DNA from: Methanobacteriota archaeon
GTDB lineage: Archaea; Methanobacteriota; Methanobacteria; Methanobacteriales; Methanobacteriaceae
DNA: 16,306 nt
Assembly (NCBI GenBank): GCA_023430285.1
Contig: JAEZAV010000078.1
Coordinates: 1 to 16,306, forward strand
Reading direction: 5' to 3'
Positions 1-7,321 of this stretch are shown here, one piece after another; within the stretch, counting starts at the first letter, position 1, and each line of letters starts with the position of its first letter. The notes beneath the pieces were generated by a model. It was not told the DNA's origin, did no database searches, and saw only the letters and a list, made by a program, of their open reading frames with translations. The position numbers and the translations under genes were made by a program.

Positions 1-300
1 GATATTGAAAAAATAGAACTCACACTGATGAACAAGATAAAAAAATCCATACTTGGAATTCCAAGAATAAAGGGTGCTGAGGTAATGGTTTTCCTAGAAA
101 ATTCCAGAGAATTAACTGGAAATGTTAATATTATTATAGAAACAGAATCTAAGGGATTTCTTTCGAGAATAATGGGAGATTCCGATGATGTGAAATTAGA
201 AAAACAAATTGTAGACATGTCTCAAATTGAGATCAGGAAAAGTTTCAGAAAGTATCCTGAGATTGTCGAGAAATTTGACGTTAATGTAGAAATCAGCTAA
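1..300 (+). CDS. Unrecognised small protein, 5' end outside the window
   Basis: The reading frame is open from base 1 to the TAA at 298-300, giving 99 visible codons. An ATG at 28 could be a start, but no Shine-Dalgarno sequence precedes it, so I think the gene begins upstream of the window and is 5'-partial. The visible protein is highly charged (many Lys and Glu), with no Cys, no membrane segment and no motif I recognise. The pattern of alternating hydrophobic residues suggests a small alpha/beta fold. Its stop codon is only 11 bases from the start of minD, and the minD ribosome binding site directly follows this stop, so it is almost certainly co-transcribed with minD and probably translationally coupled. 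A role with the MinD pair is inferred from position only. I assign no function. Confidence 0.7.
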   Translation, partial: DIEKIELTLMNKIKKSILGIPRIKGAEVMVFLENSRELTGNVNIIIETESKGFLSRIMGDSDDVKLEKQIVDMSQIEIRKSFRKYPEIVEKFDVNVEIS

Positions 301-302
301 GG

Positions 303-307
303 GGGTA
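303..307 (+). promoter_or_regulatory. Ribosome binding site of minD
   Basis: The purine-rich stretch AAGGGGGT directly follows the stop codon of the preceding gene and lies about 5 bases before the ATG at 312. It supports this start and coupling to the gene upstream. Confidence 0.6.
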
Positions 308-311
308 TCAG

Positions 312-1091
312 ATGACAAGAGTTATAACAGTTGCTTCAGGAAAGGGAGGAGTTGGAAAGACAACGATAACAGCTAACTTAGGAGTGGCATTATCTACATA
401 CGGGGAAGAAACCATAGTCCTTGATGCAGATGTTGCAATGGCCAACCTCGAACTTATCCTGGGCATGGAAGGGAAATCAGTCACCTTACACGATGTTCTT
501 TCAGGTGCAGCATCCATTGAGGATGCGATATATGAAGGACCTGGAGGAGTGAAGGTTGTTCCAGCAGGAATCTCCCTTGAAGGACTGCGTAAAATTAAAA
601 TGGATAGACTGGAAAGTGCACTGGAAATTTTGGTTGAAACATCGGACATATTACTTATTGATGCTCCAGCGGGACTTGAAAAGGATGCTTTAGCAGCAAT
701 CGCAGCTGCACAAGAAATGATCCTTGTAACAACTCCTGAAGTTCCTTCCATTAGTGATGCACTCAAGACCAAGATAATCGCAAACAAACTGGGCGTGGAT
801 ATAATAGGTGTTGTGATAAACAGGGAACAGCATGATAAAACCTTTTTAACTATTTCAGAAATTGAAACAATATTAGAAGTCCCTGTGATAGCAGTTATTC
901 CAGATGATCCCGAAGTTAGTAGGGCTGCAGCATTTGGAGAACCTCTGATAATAAAAAATCCCAAATCACCTACCAGTAATGCAATAATGCAGTTGGGTGC
1001 GGATCTCATTGGAGAAGAGTACCAACCTATTGAACCTGATAAGAAGGGAGTTATTTCAAAATTAGTTGAAGGCCTTCTTGGAAGAAGATAA
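312..1091 (+). CDS. minD: MinD/ParA-family ATPase (canonical)
   Basis: 259-residue P-loop ATPase of the MinD/ParA/SIMIBI class, of usual MinD length. The deviant Walker A motif GKGGVGKTT lies at residues 10-18 and keeps both the signature Lys11 and the catalytic Lys16. The switch I region (LDADVAMANL, 37-46) and the switch II/Walker B region (LIDAPAGLE, 115-123) are intact. The last 16 residues form a basic amphipathic segment (244-259, ending GLLGRR) like the membrane-targeting helix of bacterial MinD. The family forms ATP-dependent dimers at membranes and positions other proteins; archaeal MinD proteins have been linked to placing surface machinery or envelope proteins rather than to a MinCE system, and no minC or minE is visible here. 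It lies 27 bases before a second paralogue, probably in the same operon. The cellular partner is unknown. Confidence 0.93.
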   Translation: MTRVITVASGKGGVGKTTITANLGVALSTYGEETIVLDADVAMANLELILGMEGKSVTLHDVLSGAASIEDAIYEGPGGVKVVPAGISLEGLRKIKMDRLESALEILVETSDILLIDAPAGLEKDALAAIAAAQEMILVTTPEVPSISDALKTKIIANKLGVDIIGVVINREQHDKTFLTISEIETILEVPVIAVIPDDPEVSRAAAFGEPLIIKNPKSPTSNAIMQLGADLIGEEYQPIEPDKKGVISKLVEGLLGRR

Positions 1092-1118
1092 AATAAAATA
1101 ATTGCAAACTGGTAGAAA

Positions 1119-1907
1119 ATGTCAAGATTCATAGCTTTTGCTTCAGGTAAGGGTGGAGTAGGAAGAACATCGATAACCTTCAATCTGGGTGTAGCATTAT
1201 CCCTCTTTGGTGAAGAGGTGGTAATGTTGGATCTGGACCTTGTGATGGCGAATTTGGATGTAATAACAGGTTTGTTAAATCCAGACGTAACACTTCATGA
1301 TGTTCTTGTTAGGGATAAAACCATAGATGAATGTGTTTACGAGGTTAATCAGGGTGCACGGGTTGTTCCTACTGGAATTCATTTTGAAACTTTGAAGCAT
1401 ATCAATCCAAACTACATCTCATGGAACAAGATCATGAATGAGATCTCAGATTATGGTGAGGTCTTCCTCATGGATCTGCCATCTGGAATCAATGCAAACG
1501 TGTTTGAAGGACTACCTGAGAATACAGAAGCCATACTAGTTACACAGTCCACCATGCCTTCGGTAGCTGATGCACTAAAAATTAGAATTCTGTTCAATGA
1601 ATTGAACATAGATATTAAGGGATTTGTTTTAAACATGTGGTACGATGATAAATTTTTACTATCGGAAAATGAAATAGAATCCATTCTTGAAATACCACTT
1701 ATAGGTGTGATACCCTACGATAGGGAAATTGAAAGATCGATGGCACTTGGAAGATCCATTGTTGAAGTAAATCCCTCTTCCCCCACAAGCAACGCTGTTA
1801 TGCAGCTAGCAGCTGATCTTATTGGCAAGGAATACAAACCAATAGAACCAGATAAAGAAGGTATACTCGGAAGGATAAAGAAATTTGTGGGTTTACTTCC
1901 AGAGTAA
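1119..1907 (+). CDS. MinD-family paralogue with Lys-to-Arg change in the P-loop
   Basis: 262 residues, colinear with the preceding MinD from end to end, so a tandem duplication is likely. The Walker A motif reads GKGGVGRTS at residues 10-18: the signature Lys11 is kept, but the P-loop Lys16 needed for ATP hydrolysis is Arg (codon AGA). The switch I Asp residues (LDLDLVMANL, 37-46), a switch II variant (MDLPSGI, 118-124) and the late SPTSNAVMQLAADLIG block are preserved. The C-terminus (about 246-262, ILGRIKKFVGLLPE) still looks like an amphipathic membrane anchor. Conservation of everything except the catalytic Lys argues against a decaying pseudogene. I infer a protein that may bind nucleotide but hydrolyses it poorly, possibly forming heterodimers with its neighbour. 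A weak GGTAG ribosome binding site precedes the ATG at 1119. Confidence 0.9.
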   Translation: MSRFIAFASGKGGVGRTSITFNLGVALSLFGEEVVMLDLDLVMANLDVITGLLNPDVTLHDVLVRDKTIDECVYEVNQGARVVPTGIHFETLKHINPNYISWNKIMNEISDYGEVFLMDLPSGINANVFEGLPENTEAILVTQSTMPSVADALKIRILFNELNIDIKGFVLNMWYDDKFLLSENEIESILEIPLIGVIPYDREIERSMALGRSIVEVNPSSPTSNAVMQLAADLIGKEYKPIEPDKEGILGRIKKFVGLLPE

Positions 1908-1911
1908 ACAA

Positions 1912-1923
1912 TTTTTATAATAA
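1912..1923 (+). promoter_or_regulatory. Possible TATA box for the PfkB-family kinase gene
   Basis: TTTTTATAATAA lies just after the second MinD gene and about 70 bases before the kinase start. This would give a leader of roughly 40-50 bases with GGTG before the ATG. Based on resemblance to archaeal box A only; the region is AT-rich, so confidence is low. Confidence 0.35.
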
Positions 1924-1992
1924 CATTAATTATTTTTAGACGTGGATTATGAATAATTCTCAATCACAAGAAATTGTTTATGGTGTACAATC

Positions 1993-2856
1993 ATGAATCA
2001 ATTGGATGTTCTAGCCCTTGGTACTTGTAACATTGATTATCTGATGAACGTTCCCAGATTTGCAGTTGCAGATGATGAGGTGGACACTGAAAAACTCAAT
2101 GTAACCTTAGGAGGATCTGCTGCTAATTTTGCATTGAAAACTTCTGATTTAGGATTAAAAACTGGAATCATGGCCAGAATTGGTAAAGATAATTTCGGAA
2201 GTTACATCAGTTCCAATTTCAATGAAAAAAATGTCAACACAGAAAGGCTCATTCCAATCGATGAGAAGACAGGAATGGCATTTATAGCAGTGGACCATTT
2301 GGGAGAACGATCCATATACACATATATGGGGGCAAATTCAAAGTTTGAACTATTAAAACCCGATATTCATTTCATTAAAAACTCTAAAGTACTGCATTTA
2401 ACAGGTATGTACATAGAAGTTGTAGAAGAAGCATCAAAACATGCTAATATATTATCCTTCAATCCGGGTGCTCTTCTTGCTTCATTTGGAATGAAAGCCA
2501 TGAAAGATGTACTGGCCAGAACAGACATCCTATTTTTAAATGAGAAAGAAGTCGGCCTTTTAACCGGTGAAACCTGTTCTTCAGGAGCAAAGCTTTTGAT
2601 TGAAGCCGGTGTTAAAATGGTGGTGGTGACACTTGGAAAAGCAGGTTCAAAACTCTTCACAGTGGATCATGAAATTCATCAACCTTCTACCCGGGTTAAA
2701 CCAGTTGATACCACAGGAGCTGGAGATTCATTTGCAGCAGGTTTTATCAATGGATTTTTAAGAAATAAAAACCTTCCAAATTGTCTAAATGATGGAAATA
2801 GTTCTGCTTTTGATTGTTTAACCAAATTTGGAGCGTCGGATACCGACCTGTTTTAA
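1993..2856 (+). CDS. PfkB/ribokinase-family carbohydrate or nucleoside kinase
   Basis: 287-residue cytoplasmic kinase that transfers phosphate from ATP to a sugar or nucleoside hydroxyl. The N-terminal PfkB signature includes LGGSAANFAL (39-48), the substrate-binding glycine-rich region, followed by LGLKTGIMARIGKDNFG (53-69). The C-terminal PfkB signature DTTGAGDSFAAGF is at 239-251, with the anion hole GAGD and catalytic base Asp245. FLNEKEVGLLTG (181-192) matches the conserved NExE-type region after the barrel of strands. Length is normal for the family. Archaeal members include ribokinase-like nucleoside kinases, fructose/glucose kinases and ADP-dependent relatives; the substrate cannot be read from these motifs. 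The gene stands alone between the MinD pair and a convergent TatD-like gene, so context does not help. Confidence 0.88.
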   Translation: MNQLDVLALGTCNIDYLMNVPRFAVADDEVDTEKLNVTLGGSAANFALKTSDLGLKTGIMARIGKDNFGSYISSNFNEKNVNTERLIPIDEKTGMAFIAVDHLGERSIYTYMGANSKFELLKPDIHFIKNSKVLHLTGMYIEVVEEASKHANILSFNPGALLASFGMKAMKDVLARTDILFLNEKEVGLLTGETCSSGAKLLIEAGVKMVVVTLGKAGSKLFTVDHEIHQPSTRVKPVDTTGAGDSFAAGFINGFLRNKNLPNCLNDGNSSAFDCLTKFGASDTDLF

Positions 2857-2932
2857 TTTATATGATACATCGCTATATCAATAAGGAAAATAATGGGAAA
2901 AAGAGATAAACCTAATTTGCAGTGGTTTCAAG

Positions 2933-2940
2933 TTTTTTTT
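2933..2940 (+). terminator. T-run terminator after the PfkB-family gene
   Basis: Eight consecutive T residues lie 77 bases after the kinase stop and just before the end of the convergent TatD-like gene. Oligo-T tracts on the non-template strand terminate archaeal transcription. No strong hairpin precedes it. Confidence 0.45.
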
Positions 2941-2944
2941 AAAT

Positions 2945-3700
2945 TCATATCTTGAAGAACTTCGCAGCGTTGTTGTAGGAAACTTTTTTAATATTTTTTG
3001 ATTCCACACCTGCTTTCCTTAGTTTGTGAACAGTTTTAGGAACTGACAATGGATCTGAAGGTGATGAGCTCATGTCACTATCTAGAACGAACTTGTCGTA
3101 ACCGTATTTATCCATTATTTCAACGGCCTCGTCTGAAGTCATTTTATGTGGCTGGACAGTTAATCCTAGAATACCATCAAAATCCTTAACCCTGTCAATG
3201 ATTGAGTTATCCACGTGATCAATGAGTACCAGTGACGTGTCAATATTTTCTTCTATTATGGATGCGGTTACCATGGTAACTTCTGCCTTATGTGTTCTAG
3301 GTGTGTGTACGATGACCTTCACATCGAGATCTTGTGCAAGTTTGAGCTGCTCTTTAAACACTTCAACCTCACTCTTTGAAGTGGTTTCCAGCCCAATTTC
3401 TCCTATTGCAACCACATTTTTGTCTTCAACCAGTTCAGAAATTTTTTCTATCACAATGGCATAGTCGCTGCATATGCTTCTTGGATGTACACCTACTGCA
3501 GAGTAAAGCTTCAAACCATTTTCAGCAGCTCTTTTGGTGTCATTTTCCATTATTCTATGAATATGATCAAGCACAACGTCTGAAGTGCTCATTTTTAATG
3601 GATCATGGGCACATGTAACTGCTTTTTTAATTCCTGAAACAGACATTCTTTCAAAATCTTCATAAGGCCTTGTATCTGCATGTATATGGGCATCTATCAT
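2945..3700 (-). CDS. TatD-like metal-dependent hydrolase
   Basis: 251-residue TIM-barrel amidohydrolase-superfamily protein. Metal ligands expected of TatD relatives are visible in order: the HxH motif at His5 and His7 (MIDAHIHADT), Glu101 in IGEIGLE (99-105), His132 in IVHTPR (130-135), His162 in LIDHVD (159-164), and Asp208 in VLDSDM (205-210). The N-terminus begins directly with the first beta strand, which fixes the start at ATG 3698-3700; GGAG lies about 8 bases upstream. TatD proteins are Mg/Zn-dependent nucleases or deacylases. This archaeal branch is divergent, so a nuclease role is not certain and the substrate is unknown. The gene is divergent from the PAP2 gene and convergent with the kinase. 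Confidence 0.85.
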   Translation of the reverse strand: MIDAHIHADTRPYEDFERMSVSGIKKAVTCAHDPLKMSTSDVVLDHIHRIMENDTKRAAENGLKLYSAVGVHPRSICSDYAIVIEKISELVEDKNVVAIGEIGLETTSKSEVEVFKEQLKLAQDLDVKVIVHTPRTHKAEVTMVTASIIEENIDTSLVLIDHVDNSIIDRVKDFDGILGLTVQPHKMTSDEAVEIMDKYGYDKFVLDSDMSSSPSDPLSVPKTVHKLRKAGVESKNIKKVSYNNAAKFFKI

Positions 3701-3737
3701 ACTTTTATCTCCAGAAAATCTTTACATTTAACTCGTT

Positions 3738-3801
3738 TTTGCACTTCTGACTATACTATTTTTAGTTTGCACTTAATCAACATTACTAAACTTAGGTGCA
3801 C
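3738..3801. repeat. Spaced TGCAC repeats in a divergent promoter region
   Basis: TTTGCACTT occurs exactly at 3738-3746 and 3766-3774. A third TGCAC core lies within the palindrome GTGCAC at 3796-3801. Core-to-core spacing is 28 and 29 bases. The repeats lie between the divergent TatD-like and PAP2 genes and nearer the TatD-like start (3700), so they could be operator sites for that promoter. Function is inferred from position only. Confidence 0.35.
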
Positions 3802-3893
3802 AAATTCATGTAAAAAGTCGTTTATAATTTAAATTAAACAAGAATGGTTAATACTGATAATATTAATCAAATAAAGTAAGGTGTATTAAGAAA

Positions 3894-4667
3894 ATGGACA
3901 GAATCATGAAAAATATTCCATCTGAGGATTTAAGATTGTTTCACTTTGATCAGAGGAACAAACTAATTTTTATCCTATTCACAGCTATTTTATGGATGTT
4001 AGCCATAGTAGCTTACTTAATCCCTAATTTTAATCACTGGTTTTTAGTTAATTTTAATGTTCTACGTACAAACTACTTCTTTGCAAATCTATGTTACTAT
4101 TTCACCACGTATACTCTGTCCTTTATTGCAACACCTATTTCCCTACTTTATTTGGCATCTTTTAAGCTTGATAAGCTTAAACCATACAGAATAGTGCTCA
4201 TGTTATCTGTCATGACTCTCGCCATAGGTATTCCAATTGTGGACTTAATAAAATATTATGCGGCTGTTCCACGTCCTTGGATACTTTATCCAGATATTAA
4301 CAGCATATACTATCCTGGAGGTCATTCTTTTCCATCTGGACACGCATTCCAAGCATTTGCAGGTACATTGCCCCTAATAATCTGTTTCTTGACCAACGAT
4401 GAAACATTTAAGAGAAACCTCAAAAAAACAGTTTTAGCAATCATACTCCTGGTTTTTGCCATAGCCCTGTCTTTCAGCAGGCTAATTGCCGGTGTGCACT
4501 TCCCGACAGATGTTCTGTTCGGAATTGGACTGGCTGTAATAATGATGGTTATATTGATAGGTGCTCTACAATATTTACTTAAAACCGGAGAACTAAATCT
4601 GAAAAACGAAAAGTGGTACGCATTAATATTCATTGCACTAATCACAATGGATATATGCTTTTTATAA
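3894..4667 (+). CDS. PAP2-superfamily membrane phosphatase
   Basis: 257-residue integral membrane phosphatase with all three PAP2 motifs: K-x6-RP (Lys120 to Arg127-Pro128), PSGH (147-150, catalytic His150), and SR-x5-H-x3-D (Ser195-Arg196, His202, Asp206). Hydrophobic segments at about 24-43, 73-90, 99-118, 151-167, 178-195, 207-227 and 240-256 fit the six-helix core plus a C-terminal helix. The family removes phosphate from lipid phosphates or isoprenyl pyrophosphates. In a methanogen, recycling of a polyprenyl pyrophosphate carrier for wall or glycan assembly is a reasonable guess, but nothing here proves the substrate. AAGGTG about 10 bases upstream supports ATG 3894; an alternative start at 3906 would remove five residues. 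It is convergent with glyS. Confidence 0.88.
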   Translation: MDRIMKNIPSEDLRLFHFDQRNKLIFILFTAILWMLAIVAYLIPNFNHWFLVNFNVLRTNYFFANLCYYFTTYTLSFIATPISLLYLASFKLDKLKPYRIVLMLSVMTLAIGIPIVDLIKYYAAVPRPWILYPDINSIYYPGGHSFPSGHAFQAFAGTLPLIICFLTNDETFKRNLKKTVLAIILLVFAIALSFSRLIAGVHFPTDVLFGIGLAVIMMVILIGALQYLLKTGELNLKNEKWYALIFIALITMDICFL

Positions 4668-4694
4668 AATTAAACTGCAATTTATTATTGGGCT

Positions 4695-4704
4695 AAAAAA
4701 AAAA
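4695..4704 (-). terminator. T-run terminator of glyS
   Basis: Ten A residues on the + strand form a T10 run on the glyS coding strand, 19 bases after the glyS stop codon. This fits archaeal oligo-T termination; no stable hairpin is evident. Confidence 0.55.
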
Positions 4705-4723
4705 TTTAAGGGTGGAAGATGTT

Positions 4724-6451
4724 TCATTGTTGTAATGATTCAAATTCCATTTTTCCAGTTAATAAGTCAATTAAAACGTTGTATACTTCTTTAATTGGAA
4801 TTCTTACTTGTTCTAAATTGTCCCTGTTTCTGATGGTTACAGTGTTATTTTCAAGGGTTTCATGATCAACAGTAACTGCAAATGGAACTCCAATTTCATC
4901 AGAACGAGCATATCTCCTTCCAATTGTTCCGGAACCATCGTACTCTGCAATAATGCCCTGATTCCTAAGTTCTTCCCTTATTTCATGGGCCTTTTCTGCA
5001 AGTTGATCCTTGTTTACCAATGGAAAAACATTAACACCAATTGGGGCTATTTGTTTCTCAAGTTTTAAAAATTCCCTTTCATCATCTTCTGTGTAGGAAT
5101 GGAGTAAAACAGAGTAGATGATACGATCGATACCGAATGATGGTTCAATAACGTGTGGAACAACTTTTTCACCACGTACCATTTCTTCCTGTTCATTGAA
5201 ACTTACCACATCAGAACTGATTTCAACAGTTTTATCCTCGAGCTCGATACTGTAGGTTTCACCATTGTCAAATGCTTTCTGTACTTCAGATGCATCCAAA
5301 TCTTCTAATGCCTTGATAACTTTGGGGGCATCTGCTTTAAACAGTGGGCCGAACTTCTTCATGTCGGGCTTAACAACGAGTTTATTGATCTTTTTAGGTT
5401 CATCGTATTCAATGAAAACACTCAAATCTTCGTTGCTGTACTTGGCATGTGATTTAAGATCAAAATCTGTTCTGTCAGCTATTCCTATGATTTCAATCCA
5501 ACCGAACCGGTCAGTTAAAATCTCAACGTCCCAACAGTCAATGGCATAATGAGCCATTTCAGTTGGAAGATGCTGTCTGAACCTTATGACTTCAATTGGA
5601 ATCCCAAGATCAGCTAAAAATCTTCCTGCTATGCAGAGTTGGTATGTTAAAACTTCAGAAGAGACCAAACCTGTTTCAACGGCACTTTTTGCCGTTACAA
5701 TCTTCGGATCTTCTTTATTTAACTGTGCATCAGATGATAAGAGTTTTAACTCATCATTGGCAACGCTTGCAAATTTTGGATGGTCTTTATCAACAGGGTC
5801 CACAAATATTTCAGCTTCTGCCTGAGTGAATTCCCTGAGCCTTATGATTCCCTGACGCGGTGAAATTTCATTACGGTAGGCCTTTCCTATCTGAACAACA
5901 CCAAAGGGTAACTTACCCCTGAAAAATCTTAAAAGCCTTTTAAACGGTATGAAAATACCCTGGGCAGTTTCAGGCCTCATATATCCTGTGGCTTTACCTT
6001 TAGCTCCGATCATGGTCTGAAACATGAGGTTGTAACTCCAAACATGTGTCAGATGACCTCCGCATTTAGGACATCCTATCTGATTTTCAGAGATTATTTC
6101 AGTCAACCTCTGATTTTCAAGTCCCTCTACATCATCATCAATAACGTCCTCAATGACATGGTCTGCCCTGAAAACTTCTAAACAATCCTTACATTCGGTC
6201 ATGGGATCTGTGAAATGATCAACGTGACCAGAAGCCTTGAGTGCTTCCTCTGGCATTATGGTTGGTGATTCAATTTCATAGAATCCTTCACCAACGATGT
6301 AGTACTTTCTCCACTTTGAGATGATGTTGTTCTTAAGAGTTGCACCCAATGGGCCGTAATCAAAAAATCCTGCAGAACCTGAGTATATCTCAAATGAAGA
6401 CCATAAAAATCCTCTTTTTTTAGCTATGTTCATTACTTTAGTATCAGACAT
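4724..6451 (-). CDS. glyS: Glycyl-tRNA synthetase (class II, alpha2 type)
   Basis: 575-residue cytoplasmic enzyme that charges tRNA-Gly with glycine using ATP; length is normal for archaeal homodimeric GlyRS. The N-terminus (LWSSFEIYSGSAGFFDYGPLG, about residues 16-36) is diagnostic. Motif 1 lies around SPTIMPEEAL (62-71), motif 2 around YRNEISPRQG and REFTQAEAEIF (192-216), and motif 3 at EPSFGIDRIIYS (436-447). The C-terminal anticodon-binding domain begins near NVFPLV (474). An insertion carries two CxxC pairs (Cys87/Cys90 and Cys127/Cys130), a probable zinc site. The frame extends upstream to a GTG at 6461-6463, but that GTG is part of the Shine-Dalgarno sequence GTGAGG, six bases before the ATG at 6451, so I use the ATG. 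It follows dcd by 38 bases, and an AT-rich stretch there could also hold its own promoter. Confidence 0.97.
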   Translation of the reverse strand: MSDTKVMNIAKKRGFLWSSFEIYSGSAGFFDYGPLGATLKNNIISKWRKYYIVGEGFYEIESPTIMPEEALKASGHVDHFTDPMTECKDCLEVFRADHVIEDVIDDDVEGLENQRLTEIISENQIGCPKCGGHLTHVWSYNLMFQTMIGAKGKATGYMRPETAQGIFIPFKRLLRFFRGKLPFGVVQIGKAYRNEISPRQGIIRLREFTQAEAEIFVDPVDKDHPKFASVANDELKLLSSDAQLNKEDPKIVTAKSAVETGLVSSEVLTYQLCIAGRFLADLGIPIEVIRFRQHLPTEMAHYAIDCWDVEILTDRFGWIEIIGIADRTDFDLKSHAKYSNEDLSVFIEYDEPKKINKLVVKPDMKKFGPLFKADAPKVIKALEDLDASEVQKAFDNGETYSIELEDKTVEISSDVVSFNEQEEMVRGEKVVPHVIEPSFGIDRIIYSVLLHSYTEDDEREFLKLEKQIAPIGVNVFPLVNKDQLAEKAHEIREELRNQGIIAEYDGSGTIGRRYARSDEIGVPFAVTVDHETLENNTVTIRNRDNLEQVRIPIKEVYNVLIDLLTGKMEFESLQQ

Positions 6452-6489
6452 GCAATTCCTCACATTTAATTAGAAAAAAATTGTTGAAG

Positions 6490-7095
6490 TTATAATTTAT
6501 CTTTCTTCCTTCTAACAAGCTCGTAGTCGTGCTTAATTTTACTTGTAACTGGTCGTTCCTGATTCATGTACTTACTGTCCCTTTCAGGATGTCCATATGG
6601 ACGGTCTGCAGGTGTGGTCATGGTTTCAAACACTATTTGGCAAACCCTCTGTCCAGTGTAAAGTGCGACAGGCATCTTCCCAATGTTGGATATTTCTAAT
6701 GTTATCTTTCCACGGAATCCTGGATCAATGTAACCAGCTGTGACGTGCATGGTTATACCTAACCTACCCATTGAAGAACGACCCTCTACACGTGCAACCA
6801 AATTATCTGGTAACTCAATGGTTTCATACGTGGTGGCAAGGGCAAATTCTCCAGGATGGATAATGAATGGTTCACCATCGTCGATGTAGAATGATTCCAT
6901 GTAGGATTCAATATCAGATTCGTCCATTGGATCGATGCATGGTTTTCGGATAATCTTAAATCCCTTAAATTCATTTCCTATCCTTAAATCAACAGAAGAT
7001 GGTTGAATCTGTCTTTCAGGTTCTTTTAATGGATCAATGACGATCTTTCCAGATTGAATATGCTTTTTTATATCTTTGTCACTTAGAATGGCCAT
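6490..7095 (-). CDS. dcd: dCTP deaminase, possibly dUMP-forming
   Basis: 201-residue trimeric cytoplasmic enzyme of the dCTP deaminase/dUTPase family, feeding dUMP to thymidylate synthesis. QPSSVDLRIG (31-40) and EGRSSMGRLG (104-113) are the substrate phosphate-binding and trimer motifs. HVTAGYIDPGFRGKITLE (117-134) holds the catalytic Glu134. The C-terminal lid region contains TPADRPYG (161-168). The TAGYIDPGF pattern resembles the bifunctional deaminase/dUTPase enzymes of Methanocaldococcus and Mycobacterium more than the E. coli monofunctional enzyme, so I favour a dUMP-forming enzyme; that is inference. GAGG seven bases before the ATG at 7095 fixes the start. glyS follows on the same strand. 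Confidence 0.93.
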   Translation of the reverse strand: MAILSDKDIKKHIQSGKIVIDPLKEPERQIQPSSVDLRIGNEFKGFKIIRKPCIDPMDESDIESYMESFYIDDGEPFIIHPGEFALATTYETIELPDNLVARVEGRSSMGRLGITMHVTAGYIDPGFRGKITLEISNIGKMPVALYTGQRVCQIVFETMTTPADRPYGHPERDSKYMNQERPVTSKIKHDYELVRRKKDKL

Positions 7096-7145
7096 TTATT
7101 GCCCTCTTTCCTTTTTTTTGTAATCTTGATTTTATGTTTACTATG

Positions 7146-7208
7146 ATTATATTTTTTCTATTTGGTATGGATGGATAACATCACCAAAAGATTCTATATT
7201 ATATATAG
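7146..7208 (-). promoter_or_regulatory. AT-rich promoter region of dcd
   Basis: On the minus strand there are two box A-like stretches upstream of dcd: a nearly palindromic CTATATATAATATAG (7194-7208) and AAAAAATATAAT (7146-7157). Their predicted start points would give leaders of about 70 or 25 bases. Which one is used cannot be decided by reading. Confidence 0.35.
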
Positions 7209-7295
7209 ACATATCGCCTTAGTAACTTGATAATGCCTGTGGTGTTCGTGTAACCCTTAACCTGGTTTAATTATTGTAATGAATTTTTAGGGCCA

Positions 7296-7313
7296 GGATA
7301 AAAGTGTTTATCC
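7296..7313 (-). terminator. Hairpin directly after the TrmJ-like gene
   Basis: GGATAAA (7296-7302) and TTTATCC (7307-7313) form a perfect 7-bp stem with a 4-base loop, starting 8 bases after the stop codon of the RNA methyltransferase gene. No T-run follows on that strand, so it may be a 3'-end processing or stabilising structure rather than a classic terminator. Confidence 0.4.
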
Positions 7314-7321
7314 CATTATAT

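Noticed and set aside
308..1183. 291-codon open frame antisense to minD
   Set aside because: It is the mirror of the MinD coding sequence, rich in Ser/Ala/Ile/Pro with no domain. Its repeated TPPLPEA and TPPFPEA strings are antisense readings of the two P-loops. The sense frames have full MinD motifs and ribosome binding sites.
7096..7321. tRNA or small RNA in the dcd-TrmJ spacer
   Set aside because: No cloverleaf, T-loop GTTCAAA-type sequence or CCA-end stem was found; only a 7-bp hairpin and TATA-like stretches.
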